Source of the DNA: Oerskovia enterophila
Lineage (GTDB): Bacteria; Actinomycetota; Actinomycetes; Actinomycetales; Cellulomonadaceae
Assembly: GCF_001692445.1 (NCBI RefSeq)
Contig: NZ_MAQA01000013.1
Location: forward strand, 25,643-89,642
Reading direction: 5' to 3'
DNA: 64,000 nucleotides
This document shows, piece by piece, positions 10,519 to 22,394 of this stretch. The position numbers were made by a program, and so were the translations under genes. The notes beneath the pieces are model-generated. The model was not told the origin of the DNA. It saw nothing but the letters and a program-made list of their open reading frames with translations, and did not search any database. Positions within the stretch are counted from its first letter, which is position 1; every line of letters starts with the position of its first letter.

Positions 10519-11238
10519 ATGCAGCCCACCGCCTGGCACGCCCACGAGCGCGCCTCCCTCGTCCACGCACTCACGCAGGCCGGCCCCGACGCCCCGACCC
10601 TGTGCGACGGGTGGCAGACACGTCACCTCGCCGCACACATGATCCTGCGCGAGCACCAGCCCTGGACCCAGGCGGGCGCGAACGGCGGCCCGCTGCACGA
10701 CTGGTCCGACTCCAGGCTCCAGGACCTCGCGGCGACCGCGCTCGCGCCGGGTGGGTACGCCGCGCTGCTCGCGCGCATCGAGCAGGCGCCCGCCTCGTGG
10801 AGCCCGTGGTCGTGGGCCGGGAACCTCGTGAACCTCGTCGAGTACTTCGTGCACACCGAGGACGTGCGGCGGGGCACCTGGGCCGGAGGCCCAGGAGGCG
10901 CCGGCGCTGCTGTCGACCAGCCGCGCGACCTCTCCCCCGGGCTCGAGGACGCCCTGTGGGCGCAGCTGCGGCGCGGCGCGCGCCTGTTCTACCGGCGGTC
11001 CCCCGTGGGTGTCGTGCTCGTGGTGCCCGGCGGCCCGCGCCTCGCGGTCAAGGCCCCGCCGACACGGCCGACCGACGACGGCCGTCTGCCCGGCACGGTG
11101 GTCGTCACGGGCGAAGTGGGCGAGCTCGTGCTCCACGCGTTCGGCCGAGGCCTCCACGCGGGTCTGACCCTCCAGGGCGACGTCGCCGACCGTGCGGCGC
11201 TCGACGCCGTGGTGCCGGGTCCGCGCTCGGGCGAGTGA
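10519..11238 (+). CDS. TIGR03085 family metal-binding protein
   Basis: A 239-residue protein of the DinB/mycothiol-dependent maleylpyruvate isomerase-like superfamily. The N-terminal four-helix bundle carries the pattern HERASLVHALTQAGPDAPTLCDGW and the putative metal histidines in the HLAAHMILRE segment and in VEYFVHTEDVRR. The C-terminal half resembles the sterol-carrier-like domain of such proteins. Enzymatic function is not established. It is transcribed divergently from the ABC operon and convergently to hisF, with a strong hairpin between it and hisF. Confidence 0.86.
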   Translation: MQPTAWHAHERASLVHALTQAGPDAPTLCDGWQTRHLAAHMILREHQPWTQAGANGGPLHDWSDSRLQDLAATALAPGGYAALLARIEQAPASWSPWSWAGNLVNLVEYFVHTEDVRRGTWAGGPGGAGAAVDQPRDLSPGLEDALWAQLRRGARLFYRRSPVGVVLVVPGGPRLAVKAPPTRPTDDGRLPGTVVVTGEVGELVLHAFGRGLHAGLTLQGDVADRAALDAVVPGPRSGE

Positions 11239-11286
11239 CGCCGTCGGGCGCTCTGCTCGTTCTGCCTCCCCGGGTGCGGGGGGCGC

Positions 11287-11320
11287 GTGGGGCGCGCCGG
11301 GACCTCCCGGCGCGCCCCAC
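11287..11320. terminator. Bidirectional hairpin terminator between TIGR03085 gene and hisF
   Basis: A perfect 16-bp inverted repeat (11287-11302 with 11305-11320) around a 2-base loop, almost all G/C, lies between two convergent genes. There is no T-tract on either side, as is common for actinobacterial hairpin terminators. Confidence 0.8.
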
Positions 11321-11329
11321 GACCGGACC

Positions 11330-12100
11330 TCAGCGGACCAGGACGCCCGCTTCGCGCATGTGCGCCTTGACGTCGCCGATCGTCAGCGTCCGGAAGTGGA
11401 AGACGCTCGCCGCGAGGACCGCGTCGGCCCCTGCCTGAGCCGCCTGCGCGAAGTGCTCCGGGGTGCCCGCTCCTCCGCTCGCGATGAGCGGGACGCTCAC
11501 CTCGGGGCGCACGGCCGCGAACATCTCCAGGTCGAACCCGCTCGTCATGCCGTCGGCGTCCATCGAGTTCAGCAGGATCTCCCCCGCCCCCAGCCGCGCC
11601 GCGCGCGCGGCCCACTCGACGGCGTCGATGCCCGTGCCGCGGCGGCCGCCGTGCGTGGTCACCTCGTAGCCCGACTCGGTGCGGGTCTCGCCGGTCACGC
11701 GACGGGCGTCGACCGAGAGCACGAGCACCTGGCTGCCGAACCGGTCCGCGATCTCCGCGATGAGCTCGGGACGGGCGATCGCGGCCGTGTTGACGCCCAC
11801 CTTGTCCGCGCCCGCGCGCAGCAGCTTGTCCACGTCGTCCGTGGTGCGCACACCGCCCCCGACCGTGAGCGGCACGAAGACCTGCTCGGCCGTGCGCCGC
11901 ACCACGTCGTACGTGGTCTCGCGGTTGCCCGACGACGCCGAGACGTCGAGGAACGTCAGCTCGTCGGCCCCCTCGGCGTCGTAGCGGGCCGCGAGCTCGA
12001 CCGGGTCGCCCGCGTCCCGCAGGTTCTCGAAGTTGACCCCCTTGACGACGCGACCGGCGTCGACGTCCAGGCAGGGGATGACACGGACCGTGACCGACAT
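11330..12100 (-). CDS. hisF: Imidazole glycerol phosphate synthase cyclase subunit
   Basis: HisF joins PRFAR with ammonia supplied by HisH to give IGP and AICAR in histidine synthesis. The 256-residue TIM barrel shows the N-terminal catalytic Asp in [16 protein letters not shown], the central catalytic Asp in LSVDARRV near residue 130 and phosphate-binding GGAGTPEHF. Length is normal. It follows the FKBP gene with only 3 bases between stop and start. Other his genes are not next to it; hisI is 5.6 kb away in the trp run. Confidence 0.97.
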   Translation of the reverse strand: MSVTVRVIPCLDVDAGRVVKGVNFENLRDAGDPVELAARYDAEGADELTFLDVSASSGNRETTYDVVRRTAEQVFVPLTVGGGVRTTDDVDKLLRAGADKVGVNTAAIARPELIAEIADRFGSQVLVLSVDARRVTGETRTESGYEVTTHGGRRGTGIDAVEWAARAARLGAGEILLNSMDADGMTSGFDLEMFAAVRPEVSVPLIASGGAGTPEHFAQAAQAGADAVLAASVFHFRTLTIGDVKAHMREAGVLVR

Positions 12101-12103
12101 GAG

Positions 12104-13030
12104 CTATTGACCTTCCGTCTGACCTTCGGAGCCCGGGGTCTCGTCGACCACCGGGAAGTGTGCGTCCAGGACGTCCACGACGTAGACCAGGGTCTCGTCC
12201 GCGTACGGCTTGGCGGTCCCCGCGTAGGCGAGCGACGGGGGGACGACCAGCAGCACCTGGCTGCCGACGCTCTGCTCGAGCAGGCCCTGCTCCCACCCCT
12301 CGATGATCTGGCCGATGCCGACCATGGTCGAGGCGGGCAGGGCCCCGGGCGTCCAGTTCGAGTCGACGACCTCGCCCGTGGACCACGCGACCCCCGTGAA
12401 GCGGACCGTGATGACCTGGCCCGCCTCGATCTGCACGCCGCCGCCCCGCACGAGAGGCTGGACGATCAGGTCGCCCGGCGGGGCCGTGCCCGCAGGCACC
12501 TCGACCGTCGGGGCGCCCTCGGCGTCGAGCGTCACGACCGGGAGCCCCTCGACCGGCGCGACCGCCTCCCCGCTCGCCCGGGAGGGCAGCACGTCGATCA
12601 CGAGCACGACCGGGACGTCGTCCGTCTCCTCGAGGTACAGGACGCGGGCACCGACGCGCTGGCCCACGAGCGCGTCGACGACCTCCGACCCGAGGTCCTC
12701 GTCGGTGAGCTCGTGCGGCGCGGGAGCGTCGATGAACGTGCTCTGGATCACCGACCCGTCGCGCCCGTCGACCGCGTACATGTTCAGGAGCACCGGCTGT
12801 CCCTCGACGAGGGCCTCGCCCGTCCCGGGCACGAGGACCTCGGACCGCGTCTCGGGGATCGTCAGCGGCTGGTCGAACGCGACCACAGGGGGCTCGCCGA
12901 GCAGACCCGAGACCGCGACCTCGGTGTGGGCGGGAGCCGCGTTCCCCGTCGGTTCGGCGCAACCGGCGGCGGACACCGCGACCAGCAGGCCCAGGACGAC
13001 GGCCGCAGACCGGCGGGACACACGACGCAC
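12104..13030 (-). CDS. FKBP-type peptidyl-prolyl isomerase lipoprotein
   Basis: A secreted, probably lipid-anchored prolyl isomerase of about 308 residues. A basic n-region and hydrophobic stretch end in the lipobox SAAGC. Two FKBP-like modules follow; the C-terminal one has VITVRFTGVAWSTGEVVDSN, IGQIIEGWEQGLL and PPSLAYAG. The ORF extends to 13066, but that stretch lies in the pafA terminator hairpin. GTG 13030 follows GAGGAG at short spacing, and GTG 13021 is also possible. It is commonly found beside pafA in actinobacteria. It probably aids extracytoplasmic folding, which is inference. Confidence 0.88.
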   Translation of the reverse strand: MRRVSRRSAAVVLGLLVAVSAAGCAEPTGNAAPAHTEVAVSGLLGEPPVVAFDQPLTIPETRSEVLVPGTGEALVEGQPVLLNMYAVDGRDGSVIQSTFIDAPAPHELTDEDLGSEVVDALVGQRVGARVLYLEETDDVPVVLVIDVLPSRASGEAVAPVEGLPVVTLDAEGAPTVEVPAGTAPPGDLIVQPLVRGGGVQIEAGQVITVRFTGVAWSTGEVVDSNWTPGALPASTMVGIGQIIEGWEQGLLEQSVGSQVLLVVPPSLAYAGTAKPYADETLVYVVDVLDAHFPVVDETPGSEGQTEGQ

Positions 13031-13054
13031 GACGCTCCTCGGGCGGACGGGACA

Positions 13055-13085
13055 GGGAGCCACCACCTTAACGGTGGAGGCTCCC
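13055..13085 (-). terminator. Hairpin terminator after pafA
   Basis: A stem of 7+5 bp (13055-13061 with 13079-13085, and 13063-13067 with 13073-13077) with one mismatch and a 5-base loop follows the pafA stop on the minus strand, just before the FKBP gene. Confidence 0.65.
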
Positions 13086-13123
13086 CGGCCGGTGCTCGGT
13101 CCGTCCCGCGGGCGGACCGCTCG

Positions 13124-14485
13124 TCACATCGACTCGATGAGCCGCTCGACCCTCTCGTCGACGTTCTGGAACGGGTCCTTGCACAGCACCGTGCGCTGCG
13201 CCTGGTCGTTGAGCTTGAGGTGCACCCAGTCGACCGTGTAGTCGCGGCGGGCCTCCTGCGCCTTGCGGACGAAGTCGCCCCGCAGCTTGGCGCGCGTCGT
13301 CTGGGGCGGGACGGCCGTGGACTCGAAGACCTCGAGGTCGGTCGTGATCCGCTCGACCATGCCGCGCGCCGCGAGCATGTTGTACAGGCCCTCGGTGCGC
13401 GAGATGTCGTGGTAGGCGAGGTCGAGCCGCGCGATGCGCGGGTCGTCGAGCTCCAGTCCGTGCTTCTCCTGGTAGCGCCGCAGGATCTTGAGCTTGATGA
13501 CCCAGTCGAGCTCGCGGTCGACGAGCGAGAGGTCGTCGGTCTCCAGCGCCCGCAGCCCGCGCTCCCACAGGTCCAGGACCTGCTTGACGACGGGCGTGGG
13601 CGTCTCGTTCGCGTCGACGTACTCCTTGACCCGCTGGAGGTACTCACCCTGCAGGTCCACCGCGGTCACGGTGCGCCCGTTCGCCATCTGCACGGGGTGA
13701 CGGCCCGTCATGTCGTGGCTGATCTCGCGGATCGACCGGATGGGGTTCTCGAGCGCCATGTCCCGCATGGGCACCCCGGCCTCGATCATGCGCAGGATCA
13801 GGTCGGTCGCCCCGACCTTGAGCATGGTCGTGGTCTCGGCCATGGACGAGTCCCCGACGATCACGTGCAGGCGCCGGTACTGCTCGGCGTCGGCGTGGGG
13901 CTCGTCGCGCGTGTTGATGATGGGGCGCGAGCGCGTGGTCGCGCTCGAGACCGACTCCCAGATGTGGTCCGCGCGCTGCGACAGCGCGAAGATCGCCCCG
14001 CGCGGCGTCGCGAGGATCTTGCCCGCCCCCGTGAGCACCTGGCGCGTGATGAGGAACGGCACCAGCACGTCGGAGAGCCGGGAGAAGTCCCCCTGGCGGC
14101 GCACGAGGTAGTTCTCGTGGCAGCCGTAGGAGTTGCCCGCCGAGTCGGTGTTGTTCTTGAACAGGTGGATCCGACCGGGCAGGCCCTCGTGCTCGAGCCT
14201 CTCCTGGGCGTCCGCGACGAGCCCCTCGAGGATGCGTTCGCCGCCCCGGTCGTAGGCCACGAGCTGGCGCACGTCGTCGCACTCGGCCGTCGCGTACTCG
14301 GGGTGGGACCCGACGTCGAGGTACAGGCGAGACCCGTTGCGCAGGAACACGTTCGACGACCGGCCCCACGCGACGACCTTGCGGAACAGGTAGCGCGCGA
14401 CCTCGTCCGCGGAGAGCCCGCGCCCGTCGTCGGACGCGCACGTCACGCCGTACTCGGTCTCGAGACCGAAGATCCTACGGTCCAT
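13124..14485 (-). CDS. pafA: Pup--protein ligase
   Basis: PafA uses ATP to phosphorylate the C-terminal Glu of Pup and join it to lysines of target proteins, marking them for the proteasome. The 453-residue glutamine-synthetase-like fold has the N-terminal [12 protein letters not shown] nucleotide/metal motif, [36 protein letters not shown] and [10 protein letters not shown] Dop-type insertion loop is absent, which separates it from the paralogue dop at 16492. It overlaps the prcA 3' end by 11 bases and closes the proteasome operon. Confidence 0.97.
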   Translation of the reverse strand: MDRRIFGLETEYGVTCASDDGRGLSADEVARYLFRKVVAWGRSSNVFLRNGSRLYLDVGSHPEYATAECDDVRQLVAYDRGGERILEGLVADAQERLEHEGLPGRIHLFKNNTDSAGNSYGCHENYLVRRQGDFSRLSDVLVPFLITRQVLTGAGKILATPRGAIFALSQRADHIWESVSSATTRSRPIINTRDEPHADAEQYRRLHVIVGDSSMAETTTMLKVGATDLILRMIEAGVPMRDMALENPIRSIREISHDMTGRHPVQMANGRTVTAVDLQGEYLQRVKEYVDANETPTPVVKQVLDLWERGLRALETDDLSLVDRELDWVIKLKILRRYQEKHGLELDDPRIARLDLAYHDISRTEGLYNMLAARGMVERITTDLEVFESTAVPPQTTRAKLRGDFVRKAQEARRDYTVDWVHLKLNDQAQRTVLCKDPFQNVDERVERLIESM

Positions 14486-15206
14486 GCGGAGCCTCCTCTG
14501 GCTTCTGCTCGAGCAGTCCGGACAGCACCGTGCCGGTCAACCGGCGGAACGCCCGCCGGGGGCGCGTGCGGTCGAGCACCGCGACCTCGAGCTGGCTCGC
14601 GGGGATGGCCTGCTCGCCCTCCGGGGCGTCACGAGCGTCCGCACCCCCGAGCGTCGACACCGCGAGGCGCAAGACCTCGGGCAGCGTCATCCCGGGGTGC
14701 CACGCCTCGCCCAGGTCTCGGCCGAGCTGCTCGGCCTGGCCGCCCATCACGACGAACCCGGTCTCGTCCGCGACCGACCCGTCGTAGGACAGGCGGTAGA
14801 TCTGGTCCTGCGCGGGGCTCGGGCCCACCTCGGCCACGACCAGCTCGACCTCGAGGGGCTTGGACTCGGTCGTGAAGACCGTGCCGAGCGTCTGCGCGTA
14901 GGCGTTCGCGAGCCCCCGCGCGTTGACGTCGGCCCGGTCGTAGGAGTAGCCGCGCAGGTCGGCGTAGCGCACGCCCGCGACCCGCAGGTTCTCGAACTCG
15001 TTGTACTTGCCCACGGCCGCGAACGCGATGCGGTCGTAGATCTCCGAGATCTTGTGCAGCGACCTCGACGGGTTGTGCGTCGCGAACGCGATGCCCTGGT
15101 CGTAGGCGAGCACGACGACCGAGCGGCCGCGGGCGATGCCCTTGCGCGCGAAGTCCGCCCGGTCCTTCATGAGCTGCTCGGGCGAGACGTAGAACGGCAT
15201 GCTCAC
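14475..15206 (-). CDS. prcA: Proteasome subunit alpha
   Basis: PrcA forms the outer heptameric rings of the bacterial 20S proteasome and gates substrate entry. The 243-residue protein starts GTG ([27 protein letters not shown]), with the alpha-specific N-terminal extension and helix before the proteasome fold. [23 protein letters not shown] and the VELVVAEVG segment are characteristic. The GTG at 15206 overlaps the prcB stop by four bases, giving coupled synthesis of the two core subunits. The C-terminal tail is basic and variable. Confidence 0.97.
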   Translation of the reverse strand: MSMPFYVSPEQLMKDRADFARKGIARGRSVVVLAYDQGIAFATHNPSRSLHKISEIYDRIAFAAVGKYNEFENLRVAGVRYADLRGYSYDRADVNARGLANAYAQTLGTVFTTESKPLEVELVVAEVGPSPAQDQIYRLSYDGSVADETGFVVMGGQAEQLGRDLGEAWHPGMTLPEVLRLAVSTLGGADARDAPEGEQAIPASQLEVAVLDRTRPRRAFRRLTGTVLSGLLEQKPEEAPHGP

Positions 15207-16135
15207 TGTGCGTCACCTCCCTGTCCTGCGGTCCGTGGCACCCGGGGGCGCGCGGCGCGGTTCCCGTCGGCCTGCTCGGTGCGCTCGGCGACGATCTGCG
15301 CGGCGACCGTTGCGAGCTCGTCGTCGGGCACGCGCCGGTACCCGTCGGCCGTCACGGTGACGACCACGGGCCAGATCTGCCGGACGGCGTCGGGGCCGCC
15401 CGTCGCCGAGTCGTCGTCGGCCGCGTCGTAGAGCGCCTCGACCGCGACGTGCACCGCTCCCTGGGCGTCGAGCCCCGGGTGCCAGCGCTTCTTGAGCGAG
15501 CCGCGGGCGAAGACCGAGCCCGAGCCCACGCTGTGGTGGTCCCTCTCCTCGTAGCGCCCGCCCGTGACGTCGTACGAGAAGATGCGGCCCGTCCCGCGGT
15601 CCAGGTCGTAGCCCGCGAACAACGGCACCACGGCCAGCCCCTGCATCGCGAGACCGAGGTTCTGGCGGATCATGGTCGAGAGCCGGTTCGCCTTGCCGTC
15701 GAGCGAGAGCAGCGCGCCCTCGATCTTCTCGTAGTGCTCGAGCTCGAGCTGGAAGAGCCGCACGAGCTCGACGGCGATCCCGGCGGTGCCCGCGATGCCC
15801 ACCGCGGAGAACTCGTCGGCCGGGAAGACCTTCTCGATCTCCCGGTTCGCGATCATCGAGCCCATCGTGGCGCGGCGGTCGCCCGCCATGACCACGCCGA
15901 CCTCACCTCCCGAGCCCGCAGGCCCGGCGTCCCCGAAGGTCAGGGCGACGATCGTGGTCGCGTGGGGCGCGAGCTGGGCCCCCGACCCGGCGGCGGCGTG
16001 CCCCGTGGCCCCGGCCGCGCCGGCCCGGTGGGACGGCAGGAGGTCGGGGGCGTGATTCGCGAGGAACTCCACGAACGACGAGGAGCCCGGGGTGGTGAAG
16101 GCGTGCGGCAGACGCCCGGAGAAGTCCATGGTCAT
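15203..16135 (-). CDS. prcB: Proteasome subunit beta
   Basis: The catalytic subunit of the 20S proteasome. The 310-residue precursor has a propeptide of about 65-70 residues ending before the nucleophile in [34 protein letters not shown] supplies the catalytic Asp/Lys region and [16 protein letters not shown] is typical. A Gly/Ala-rich insertion follows the first strand compared with mycobacterial PrcB. ATG 16135 follows GGGAGC; ATG 16129 two codons on is equally possible. pup lies 20 bases upstream. Confidence 0.96.
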   Translation of the reverse strand: MTMDFSGRLPHAFTTPGSSSFVEFLANHAPDLLPSHRAGAAGATGHAAAGSGAQLAPHATTIVALTFGDAGPAGSGGEVGVVMAGDRRATMGSMIANREIEKVFPADEFSAVGIAGTAGIAVELVRLFQLELEHYEKIEGALLSLDGKANRLSTMIRQNLGLAMQGLAVVPLFAGYDLDRGTGRIFSYDVTGGRYEERDHHSVGSGSVFARGSLKKRWHPGLDAQGAVHVAVEALYDAADDDSATGGPDAVRQIWPVVVTVTADGYRRVPDDELATVAAQIVAERTEQADGNRAARPRVPRTAGQGGDAQ

Positions 16136-16155
16136 CAGCTCCCGGCCCCTCTCGG

Positions 16156-16347
16156 CTACTCGCCGCCCTTCTGGACGAAGCCCCTGACGAAGGACTCGGC
16201 GTTGGACTCGAGGACCTCGTCGATCTCCTCCAGGAGCGAGTCGACCTCCGCGTCCCGGCTCTGCGCCTGCGGGGCGACGGGCGCGGGCGCCGCGTCGTCG
16301 TCGGGACGGCGGTCCTCGTGCGATGCGCTGGTGCGTTCCTGGGCCAT
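16156..16347 (-). CDS. pup: Prokaryotic ubiquitin-like protein Pup
   Basis: A 63-residue intrinsically disordered tag that PafA attaches to lysines through its C-terminal Glu side chain. The C-terminal half has the coiled-coil-forming, ATPase-binding region [23 protein letters not shown] and ends QKGGE. The genome encodes Glu rather than Gln at the last position, so no deamidation by Dop is needed before ligation. The N-terminal half is Asp/Pro/Ala-rich. It sits in the usual dop-pup-prcB-prcA order. Confidence 0.97.
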   Translation of the reverse strand: MAQERTSASHEDRRPDDDAAPAPVAPQAQSRDAEVDSLLEEIDEVLESNAESFVRGFVQKGGE

Positions 16348-16491
16348 CTTCGCCTCCTGGGTGTGTCGATCCTGCTGACGTGCGGTGCTGACGTGCCTTC
16401 ACGCGGCGGACCCGCCGTGCACGGGGACCGCGTCTTCTCGAAGCCTAGGCTCTCCGGCCGGGTCCGCGCCGGACCGCGCCGCGGGCGCGAG

Positions 16492-18153
16492 TCATCGGGA
16501 CGTCCCGGACAGGCCCGTGAGCAGCGCCCCGGCGTCCTTGCTCGCCTCGAGCAGCGCGCCGATGTGCGCCCGGGTCCCGCGCAGCGGGTCGAGCATGGGG
16601 ACGCGCTGGAGCGAGGGGGCGCCCGCGACGTCGAAGATCACCGAGTCCCAGCTCGCGGCCGAGACCTCGTCGCCGAACCGCGCCATGACCTCTCCCCGGA
16701 AGTACGCCCGGGTGTCCTCGGGCGCGTGGTGGACGGCCTGGGAGACCGCGCGCTCGTCGACGAGCCGCTCGGCGGCCCCCGCCGCGAGCAGCCGGTGGTA
16801 GATGCTGCGCTCGGGGCGCACGTCGGACCACTGGAGGTCCATCGCGGCGAGCCGCGGGTGGTCCCAGTCGAGGTGGTCGCGCCGACGCAGGCGGTCGAGC
16901 AGACGGAGCTTGGCGACCCACTCGACCTCCCGGGCGCACGACGCCGGGTCCGTCCCGAGGCGGGACAGGACCGAGTCCCAGCGGTCCAGGACGGCGCGGG
17001 TCTCGTCGTCGAGCGTCCCCAGGTGCTCCGCGGCCCGGCGGGCCACGTCGGCATAGACGCGCTGGACCTCGAGCGCCGTCAGGCGCCGCCCGTCCGCGAG
17101 CAGGAGCGGCGCCGTGAGGTCGAGGTCACGGCTGACCTTCTGCACGTCGGACACCGGGTCGTGCAGGCGCAGGGCCGCGAGCTCGGCACGCAACGAGGCG
17201 CCGGAGGCCCCCTCGACCGCGGAGAGCGCGTCGAGCTGCTCGACCACGAACAGCACGAGCGACGTGGTGCCGAGCTTGAGGTAGGTCGCGACCTCGAACA
17301 GGTTCGCGTCCCCGATGATCAGGTGCAGGCGGCGCCAGCGCTGGCGGTCGGCGTGCGGCTCGTCGCGCGTGTTGACGATGGGACGGCGCAAGGTCGTCTC
17401 GAGGCCGACCTCGGCCTCCATGTAGTCGGCACGCTGCGAGAGCTGGAAGCCCGGCTCCTGGCCCACAGAGCCCAGGCCGACGCGACCCGAGCCCGTGAAC
17501 ACCTGGCGTGTCACGAGGAAGGGCGTGAGCAGCTCGACGAGCGTCGCGAACGGCACGGCCCGGTCCACGAGGTAGTTCTCGTGCGTGCCGTAGGACGCGC
17601 CCTTGCCGTCGACGTTGTTCTTGTAGAGCGCGACCTCCGCCCCCGGGACGGCGCCCAGCTCGCGCGAGGCCGCGAGCATGATGCGCTCGCCCGCGACGTC
17701 CCAGCAGACCGCGTCGGTCGGGTTCGTCACCTCGGGCGAGGAGTACTCGGGGTGCGCGTGGTCCACGTACAGGCGCGCACCGTTGGTCAGGATGACGTTC
17801 GCGGCGCTCGGGTCGTCGTAGTCCTCGTGCGTGGGCCGGGCGACCTCCTGGAACGACGCGGCGCCCGCCGGGTCCCGGGGCACGGGGCCCGACGGCGCGG
17901 GCCGGGTCGGGTCGTCCGTCAGCAGCGAGGGGTGGGCCGCGGCGCGCTGGAGGTGGAAGCCCCGGGCGTCCTGGAGCGGGTCCTCGTCGTCGTAGTCCCA
18001 GCGGGCCTTGCCGCGGGCTCCGTCCGCGCGGGCCGCGAGCGCCCGGTAGGTCGTCACGACCTGGCTCGACAGGAGCATCGGGTTCGCCTGCGGACGCCCC
18101 GGTTGCAGCACGCCGTACTCGGTCTCGATCCCCATCACGCGTCGCACGGTCAC
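16492..18153 (-). CDS. dop: Depupylase/deamidase Dop
   Basis: Dop hydrolyses the isopeptide bond between Pup and its target and, where Pup ends in Gln, deamidates it. The 553-residue protein is a PafA paralogue with VMGIETEYGV at the N-terminus, the Dop-loop insertion (residues ~45-100, Asp/Pro/Ala-rich), YVDHAHPEYSSPE, LYKNNVDGKGASYGTHENYL and [13 protein letters not shown]. Because Pup here already ends in Glu, Dop should act mainly as a depupylase. GTG 18153 is preferred: it lies 7 bases after a TAGGGT -10 box, implying a leaderless mRNA. Confidence 0.95.
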   Translation of the reverse strand: MTVRRVMGIETEYGVLQPGRPQANPMLLSSQVVTTYRALAARADGARGKARWDYDDEDPLQDARGFHLQRAAAHPSLLTDDPTRPAPSGPVPRDPAGAASFQEVARPTHEDYDDPSAANVILTNGARLYVDHAHPEYSSPEVTNPTDAVCWDVAGERIMLAASRELGAVPGAEVALYKNNVDGKGASYGTHENYLVDRAVPFATLVELLTPFLVTRQVFTGSGRVGLGSVGQEPGFQLSQRADYMEAEVGLETTLRRPIVNTRDEPHADRQRWRRLHLIIGDANLFEVATYLKLGTTSLVLFVVEQLDALSAVEGASGASLRAELAALRLHDPVSDVQKVSRDLDLTAPLLLADGRRLTALEVQRVYADVARRAAEHLGTLDDETRAVLDRWDSVLSRLGTDPASCAREVEWVAKLRLLDRLRRRDHLDWDHPRLAAMDLQWSDVRPERSIYHRLLAAGAAERLVDERAVSQAVHHAPEDTRAYFRGEVMARFGDEVSAASWDSVIFDVAGAPSLQRVPMLDPLRGTRAHIGALLEASKDAGALLTGLSGTSR

Positions 18154-18160
18154 GAGCACC

Positions 18161-18166
18161 ACCCTA
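18161..18166 (-). promoter_or_regulatory. -10 box of dop, leaderless
   Basis: TAGGGT on the minus strand ends 7 bases before GTG 18153, so transcription should begin at or next to the start codon. No ribosome binding site is present. Confidence 0.6.
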
Positions 18167-18246
18167 TGTCGGGGTCCCGACGGCGGGGCGGGCTGTCCAC
18201 GGCTCGGTGACCGCCGTACCCGGGTGCGCCACCCCCGGGACGCGTG

Positions 18247-18281
18247 CCAGGCCCGGCGGCGTGCTGCGCCGTCGGGCCTGG
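18247..18281 (-). terminator. Hairpin terminator after arc
   Basis: A 15-bp stem (18247-18261 with 18267-18281, one G-T pair) and 5-base loop lies 36-70 bases downstream of the arc stop on the minus strand. It separates arc from the dop promoter. Confidence 0.7.
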
Positions 18282-18316
18282 GCGTGCTGCGTGGCGCCTC
18301 GCGCCGGCACCCGTGC

Positions 18317-20008
18317 TTACAGGTACTGCCCCGTGCTCGTGACCGTGTCGATCGTGCGTGCCACGGCCCCCGCCCCGTCGCCCTTCTTCTGGACGATCGT
18401 GCGGATGAAGACGATGCGCTCGCCCTTCTTGCCCGAGATGCGCGCCCAGTCGTCCGGGTTGGTGGTGTTCGGCAGGTCCTCGTTCTCCTTGAACTCGTCG
18501 ACGCACGCCGCGAGCAGGTGCTCGACCCGGATGCCGCGCTGACCGGTCGCCAGGAGGTCCTTGATCGCCGACTTCTTGGCGCGGTCCACGACGTTCTGGA
18601 TCATGGCCCCCGAGTTGAAGTCCTTGAAGTACAGGACCTCCTTGTCGCCGCTCGCGTACGTGACCTCGAGGAACTGGTTCTCGTCCTCCTGGGAGTACAT
18701 GCGCTCGACCACGCTCGTGATCATGGCGTCGATCGCCCCCTGGGCGCTGCCCCCGTGCTCGGCGAGGTCCTCGGGGTGGATCGGCAGGTCGGTCGTCAGG
18801 TACTTCGCGAAGATCTCCTTGGCACCCTCCGCATCCGGTCGCTCGATCTTGATCTTCACGTCGAGACGACCGGGCCGCAGGATCGCGGGGTCGATCATGT
18901 CCTCGCGGTTGGACGCGCCGATGACGATCACGTTGTCGAGGCGCTCGACGCCGTCGATCTCGCTCAGGAGCTGGGGCACGATCGTGGTCTCGACGTCCGA
19001 GGACAGCCCGGTGCCGCGCGTGCGGAACAGCGACTCCATCTCGTCGAAGAAGACCACGACGGGCGTGCCCTGCGAGGCCTTCTCCCGGGCACGGGCAAAG
19101 ATCAGCCGGATGTGGCGCTCGGTCTCCCCCACGTACTTGTTGAGCAGCTCGGGGCCCTTGACGTTGAGGAAGTAGCTCTTGGCGCCGTCCGGGTCCGAGA
19201 CGACCTCCTCGCCCGCGAGCTCGCCCGCCGCGGCCCGCGCCTTGGCGACCGTGTGCGCGAGCGAGTTGGCCACGGCCTTGGCGATGAGCGTCTTGCCGCA
19301 CCCGGGAGGCCCGTACAGCAGGACGCCCTTGGGCGGGCGCAGCCCGTGCTCGCGGAACAGGTCCGGGTGGCTGAACGGCAGCTCGACCGCGTCGCGGATC
19401 TGCTCGATCTGCGGGCCCAGGCCGCCGATGTCCGAGTAGTCGATGTCGGGGACCTCCTCGAGGACCAGCTCCTCGACCTCGGACTTGGGCACGATCTCGA
19501 ACACGAAGCCGCTGCGCGTGTCGATCGTGAGCGAGTCGCCGATCCGCAGGGGTGCGTCGGCGAGCGAGCCCGCGAGACGGACCACGCGCTCCTCGTCCGA
19601 GCGCCCGACGACGAGTGCACGGTCCGAGCCCAGGAGCTCCTTGACGGTCACGAGCTCCCCGACCTGCTCGTAGCCGCCCGCCGAGACCACGGTCATGGCC
19701 TCGTTGAGCTTGACCTCCTGGCCGGGGTGCAGCGTCGACAGGTCGAGGCTGGGGCTCGCGCCCACGTGCATCTTGCGGCCCGCGGCGGAGACGTCGACCG
19801 TCCCGTCCGGGTGGGCCCCGAGGAAGACCGCGTACGTCCCGGGCGGCTTGGCGAGCTCGTCGATCTGACGCTTGAGGTCGATGATCTGGTCCCGCGCCGC
19901 ACGCAGCGCCTCCGCGAGCCGCTCGTTCTTGGCCGACAGGATCGCCTGCTGGCGTTCGCCGTCACGGTTCGGGGTCTGTCCAGGTGTCAGTCCAGGTGTC
20001 TCGGTCAT
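18317..20008 (-). CDS. arc: Proteasome-associated AAA+ ATPase Arc/Mpa
   Basis: A hexameric unfoldase that binds pupylated proteins and feeds them to the 20S core. In the 563 residues: an N-terminal coiled coil (about 15-55) for Pup binding, tandem OB domains (~60-195), and an AAA domain with Walker A GPPGCGKT and Walker [12 protein letters not shown]. The C-terminus is GQYL, the proteasome-docking tail. [16 protein letters not shown] is the sensor/arginine finger region. Transcribed before dop-pup-prcBA-pafA but separated from dop by a terminator and promoter. Confidence 0.97.
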   Translation of the reverse strand: MTETPGLTPGQTPNRDGERQQAILSAKNERLAEALRAARDQIIDLKRQIDELAKPPGTYAVFLGAHPDGTVDVSAAGRKMHVGASPSLDLSTLHPGQEVKLNEAMTVVSAGGYEQVGELVTVKELLGSDRALVVGRSDEERVVRLAGSLADAPLRIGDSLTIDTRSGFVFEIVPKSEVEELVLEEVPDIDYSDIGGLGPQIEQIRDAVELPFSHPDLFREHGLRPPKGVLLYGPPGCGKTLIAKAVANSLAHTVAKARAAAGELAGEEVVSDPDGAKSYFLNVKGPELLNKYVGETERHIRLIFARAREKASQGTPVVVFFDEMESLFRTRGTGLSSDVETTIVPQLLSEIDGVERLDNVIVIGASNREDMIDPAILRPGRLDVKIKIERPDAEGAKEIFAKYLTTDLPIHPEDLAEHGGSAQGAIDAMITSVVERMYSQEDENQFLEVTYASGDKEVLYFKDFNSGAMIQNVVDRAKKSAIKDLLATGQRGIRVEHLLAACVDEFKENEDLPNTTNPDDWARISGKKGERIVFIRTIVQKKGDGAGAVARTIDTVTSTGQYL

Positions 20009-20166
20009 CCGGCTTCTCCCTCTCGCCTGGCGCCGTCAGGAGGTCGTGCGGTCGACCCCGTCACCGGCGCGTCACCGACCTCCGGCAGCCCGGTGATCGA
20101 GGCTCGACCTTACGCACAAGACCTGGGCGGCCGCTGCAGGGACACCCCTGCTGAGACCGTCGTTCC

Positions 20167-22309
<2,143 letters not shown>

Positions 22310-22315
22310 GTCGAC

Positions 22316-22321
22316 ACCCTA
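22316..22321 (-). promoter_or_regulatory. -10 box of M50 protease gene, leaderless
   Basis: TAGGGT on the minus strand lies 6 bases before GTG 22309. It is back to back with the recB-like promoter 60 bases away. Confidence 0.6.
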
Positions 22322-22382
22322 TGTCGGTCACCTGTGCCGAACCCGTGCTGTGGGCCGTGGCGGCCGTGTGGGCGTCGACACG

Positions 22383-22388
22383 TAGGCT
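22383..22388 (+). promoter_or_regulatory. -10 box of RecB-like gene, leaderless
   Basis: TAGGCT lies 6 bases before ATG 22395; no Shine-Dalgarno is present. Confidence 0.6.
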
Positions 22389-22394
22389 CGACGC

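Noticed and set aside
6332..10570. A single 1412-residue ABC fusion protein
   Set aside because: The two ABC halves lie in different frames; the long frame joins one real half to the shadow of the other. A GTGA overlap at 8260-8263 separates two genes.
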